Position numbers and translations under genes: made by a program | Notes under the pieces: model-generated | What the model was told of the DNA's origin: nothing | The model's database searches: none | The model's input: the letters and a program-made list of their open reading frames with translations, nothing else | Shown here: positions 61,892 to 64,000 of the stretch, piece after piece | Numbering within the stretch: the stretch's first letter is position 1 | How the letters are laid out: every line of letters begins with the position of its first letter | From: Alcaligenes sp. SDU_A2 | Lineage (GTDB): Bacteria > Pseudomonadota > Gammaproteobacteria > Burkholderiales > Burkholderiaceae_B | Assembly: GCF_038237375.1 (NCBI RefSeq) | Contig: NZ_CP151273.1 | Location: forward strand, 496,001-560,000 | DNA length: 64,000 nt | Direction of reading: 5' to 3'

Positions 61892-62934
61892 ACAGGCCTT
61901 CGGAGCCGACCTTAAGGTCGCAGGCATTGTTGCAGGAGCTGGGACGGCTGATCGAGCAGTGGCCTTTTGGGCACGACTTGTTTCGTGTGCTGCGCGCGGT
62001 CGATGCCTTGCAGGCGCAATGTGGCCGGCCCAGGCTGGGCACGGCCCCTACGCCACGCCAGGAATACATACGGGTCGGCCAGCCGCCGGCTCTGGCGTTT
62101 GCGGCCTCCAGCGTGCAGGGCGCGCAGTGGCAGGACGAGGTATTGCATTTGCAGGTGCAGGGGTTTGGCCTGTGGGGGCCCAATGGCCCTTTGCCGCTGC
62201 ACATGACCGAGTATTTTTTTCAGCGTAGCCGCAACTTTAATGACCATGCGGGCGTTGCTTTCCTGGACCAGTTTCATCATCGCCTGTTTCTGTTGTTTTT
62301 CCGGGCTTGGTCCCAGGCGCAGGCGGTGTGTGATCTGGAGCACGATCAAGATGGTTTTACCCGCTGGCTGGCCAGTCTGGCGGGCACAGGGCCAGTAGGG
62401 CAACAGGCCTCCTTGCCTGCGCATGCCGTGTGTTTTCAGGCACCGGTTATGGTTGCGCAGGCGAAAAGCGCACACGCTTTGCAGACTTTGTTGTCCAGTC
62501 ATTTTCAATTGCCGGTGACTATTCAGGAAAACGTCCCGGTTTGGGTGACGCTGGATGAGCAGGTGCAGGCCAGCCTGGGCGGGGTCTGCGGGCGTCTGGG
62601 TCAGGATACGGTGTTAGGGGCGCGGGTATTGGATGTACAGCAGACCATCCGCATCCGTATCGGCCCTCTGGGCCGCGAGGACTATGAGCATTTTTTGCCT
62701 GGGCGGACAGGCTGGTGGCAGTTGCGCTCGTGGCTGGCCTTGTATTTGGGCATGGAGTGGTCGGTGCAGTTGCAACTGGTATTACGAGCCTGCGACCAGC
62801 CGGGGTTGCAGCTTGGAGCTGGACTGGGTTTAGGTTTGCAGACTTGGGTGGGGGCGGGAGGGCGGCAAGACAAGGCGGATCTGTGCCTGTTTTTGGACAG
62901 CCGCCCCTGCCAACCGCCCCTGCCCCCCGATTAA
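61888..62934 (+). CDS. tssG: T6SS baseplate protein TssG
   Basis: A 348-residue VasB/ImpH homologue. WPFGHDLFRVLRAVDALQA near residue 20, VQGFGLWGPNGPLPLHMTEY near 85 and FLDQFHHRLFLLFFRAW near 125 are signatures. The stop overlaps that of the convergent FHA gene by 4 bp. Confidence 0.96.
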   Translation: MNRPSEPTLRSQALLQELGRLIEQWPFGHDLFRVLRAVDALQAQCGRPRLGTAPTPRQEYIRVGQPPALAFAASSVQGAQWQDEVLHLQVQGFGLWGPNGPLPLHMTEYFFQRSRNFNDHAGVAFLDQFHHRLFLLFFRAWSQAQAVCDLEHDQDGFTRWLASLAGTGPVGQQASLPAHAVCFQAPVMVAQAKSAHALQTLLSSHFQLPVTIQENVPVWVTLDEQVQASLGGVCGRLGQDTVLGARVLDVQQTIRIRIGPLGREDYEHFLPGRTGWWQLRSWLALYLGMEWSVQLQLVLRACDQPGLQLGAGLGLGLQTWVGAGGRQDKADLCLFLDSRPCQPPLPPD

Positions 62935-63512
62935 CGCAGTCGTGGATCGGCCAGTGGATCGTATTCCGTGTCGCTGCAGGGCAGGGTGCTGGTCCATTCC
63001 GGTGTCTGACCGAGTTCGGCCTGCCACGGCGTGCTGGCGCTTGGCAGTACTGGTGTGGAGGCGGTGGACGGACGGTCAAAAGGGTGGTGGTCGGCCGGGG
63101 CGGATACGGCCCCTCCCACAGGCACCAGGCCGGGGACATGCAGGTCGGCAAACGGATCGGCTGCGATGTCGGGCGTTGCTTTGTCTTGTGCAGGCTCAGC
63201 GGCTGGGCCGATGGCGACGACGTAGTGGGTATGGCCCAGCGCCAGCCGGTCCCCTGTGTGCAGGGTTTGGATTTGACGCAGCGGCAGTTCGGTGCCGTTG
63301 ACCTGGACATGGCCCGAGGCGCACGCGCGCTCGATCGTCAAGCCGTCATCCTGACGGCGCAGGTAAGCCTGCAACGGTGCGCTTTGCTCACCTGCGGGCA
63401 GTGGTAGATCGGCTAGCGGCCAGGACCCGCAGACCAGGCCGGGCGCACGGATGGCAATGGCTGTTCCCGCATCGGCGTGCAGGTGCCAGTCGGGTGCTTG
63501 CGGGGTGTTCAT
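62931..63512 (-). CDS. FHA-domain T6SS protein
   Basis: A 193-residue protein with an N-terminal FHA-like domain (WPLADLPLPAGEQ, then LTIERACASGHVQVNGTEL and LHTGDRLALGHTHYVV near residue 100) and a Pro/Ala-rich tail. FHA proteins bind phosphothreonine and often mediate post-translational T6SS activation with a Ser/Thr kinase, which is not in the window. Its start overlaps the tssQ stop (ATGA). Confidence 0.85.
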   Translation of the reverse strand: MNTPQAPDWHLHADAGTAIAIRAPGLVCGSWPLADLPLPAGEQSAPLQAYLRRQDDGLTIERACASGHVQVNGTELPLRQIQTLHTGDRLALGHTHYVVAIGPAAEPAQDKATPDIAADPFADLHVPGLVPVGGAVSAPADHHPFDRPSTASTPVLPSASTPWQAELGQTPEWTSTLPCSDTEYDPLADPRLR

Positions 63513-63898
63513 GGTTGCTCCTTTTGCAGACCTGCGTAGACCGGTCCCCAGGTGGGATGGCCTTGTTCGGCCTGGGCCAAGGCGAAGTCGGGGTCGACGG
63601 CCATCGCTTGTTTGAAGCGGTCTTCGCACAGAAAAACATGGTCGCGCACGCAGAAGCTGAAAGCTTGCAGTTTCAGGGCCTCGCTGTACTGAGACGGCGC
63701 GGCGGCGGGCAATGTGCTGGAGCGGGCGACCTGCCGGATGACGGCACCGTAATCGCCGTCGTGAAAGTGCGTGCGGATTTGCTCCAGTTCGGCTTGGGCA
63801 GCAGGGCTGAAGACGGCCACGGGCTTGTGCGCGGGCTGGGCGCAGGCGGCCAGCGACAGAAGCAGGGCGGAACGAGTCAGGCAAGCAGTCAAACGCAT
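63509..63898 (-). CDS. TssQ-type T6SS-associated lipoprotein
   Basis: A 129-residue lipoprotein: signal MRLTACLTRSALLLSLAAC with lipobox LAAC (Cys19). The rest is a short TPR-like helical domain (EQIRTHFHDGDYGAVIRQV, then CEDRFKQAMAVDPDFALAQ) as in proteins named TssQ. The ATG at 63898 gives a proper signal; a longer frame begins 99 bp upstream. It is co-transcribed with the FHA gene and reads away from the window edge. Confidence 0.8.
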   Translation of the reverse strand: MRLTACLTRSALLLSLAACAQPAHKPVAVFSPAAQAELEQIRTHFHDGDYGAVIRQVARSSTLPAAAPSQYSEALKLQAFSFCVRDHVFLCEDRFKQAMAVDPDFALAQAEQGHPTWGPVYAGLQKEQP

Positions 63899-64000
63899 GG
63901 TGAGAATCGGAAAAGTTGAACCTGTCAGCAAGACTAGGAAAGGAAAAAGACAGGCCGATGACACGATGCGATGGCGTCTGTAAGAGTTGTTGCCCAAGGG

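Noticed and set aside
47164-63898. Prophage or tailocin interpretation of the tail-like genes
   Set aside because: The set tssA-B-C-hcp-E-F-G with DUF2169, DUF4150 and DUF3540 is specific to type VI secretion; no capsid, terminase or lysis genes are present.

Overview
The window looks like chromosome of a betaproteobacterium of the order Burkholderiales, most likely family Alcaligenaceae (an Alcaligenes-like organism). This is an inference from high GC content and from conserved gene strings typical of the group: sspB-sspA-petCBA, and mla-ABC exporter-bolA-murA-his-hinT-tat-degS/Q-nif3. No ribosomal RNA gene is present to settle the species.

Layout. 1-8.9 kb: the 3' part of an aconitase gene, a small DUF2061 membrane protein behind a Fur-box-like palindrome, an MFS exporter, an aldo/keto reductase, panB, then a LysR regulator followed by a flavoprotein and two carboxymuconolactone-decarboxylase/AhpD-fold proteins that look like one redox or catabolic unit. 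9.1-12.4 kb: a compact three-gene operon on the minus strand (MotA/ExbB-like, MotB/OmpA-like, HNH nuclease) that I read as a type II Zorya anti-phage system (zorA-zorB-zorE). 12.9-14.1 kb: an FMN-dependent 2-hydroxyacid dehydrogenase. 14.1-15.7 kb: a gene-poor but very hairpin-rich stretch that may hold an orphan IscB-type omega/HEARO RNA, followed by a tandem glycine riboswitch upstream of an AGCS-family sodium:alanine/glycine symporter. 17.1-18.2 kb: transposon debris (IS3 remnant), a tRNA-Thr gene and a short tandem repeat.

18.2-32.3 kb is mostly housekeeping: sulfate importer genes (sbp-cysT-cysW, without cysA), sspBA, the cytochrome bc1 operon petABC, mscL, a Nif3-like protein, a DegS-type protease, tatABC, hinT and the start of the histidine cluster. 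30.0-37.2 kb carries hisG-D-B-H-A-F-I-E with murA and a bolA-family gene upstream; hisC is absent from its usual place. 37.2-42.7 kb carries an ABC-2 exporter pair and the mlaFED-A-C lipid-transport operon, with no mlaB visible. 43.2-46.9 kb has a two-gene beta-oxidation operon.

47.2-64 kb is a type VI secretion locus. A spike/effector cassette comes first (DUF3540, VgrG with an octad-repeat needle, a small membrane protein, a DUF2169-pentapeptide fusion, a second pentapeptide-repeat protein, a PAAR-like DUF4150 protein with a C-terminal nuclease-like toxin, and an overlapping putative immunity gene). It is closed by a strong terminator. The sheath/baseplate operon tssA-B-C-hcp-tssE-F-G follows, then a convergent FHA-domain gene and a TssQ-type lipoprotein gene. 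The membrane-complex genes and tssH must lie outside the window. The two most interesting accessory systems are the Zorya operon and the T6SS toxin/immunity cassette; the most open question is the structured segment near 14.2-14.8 kb.
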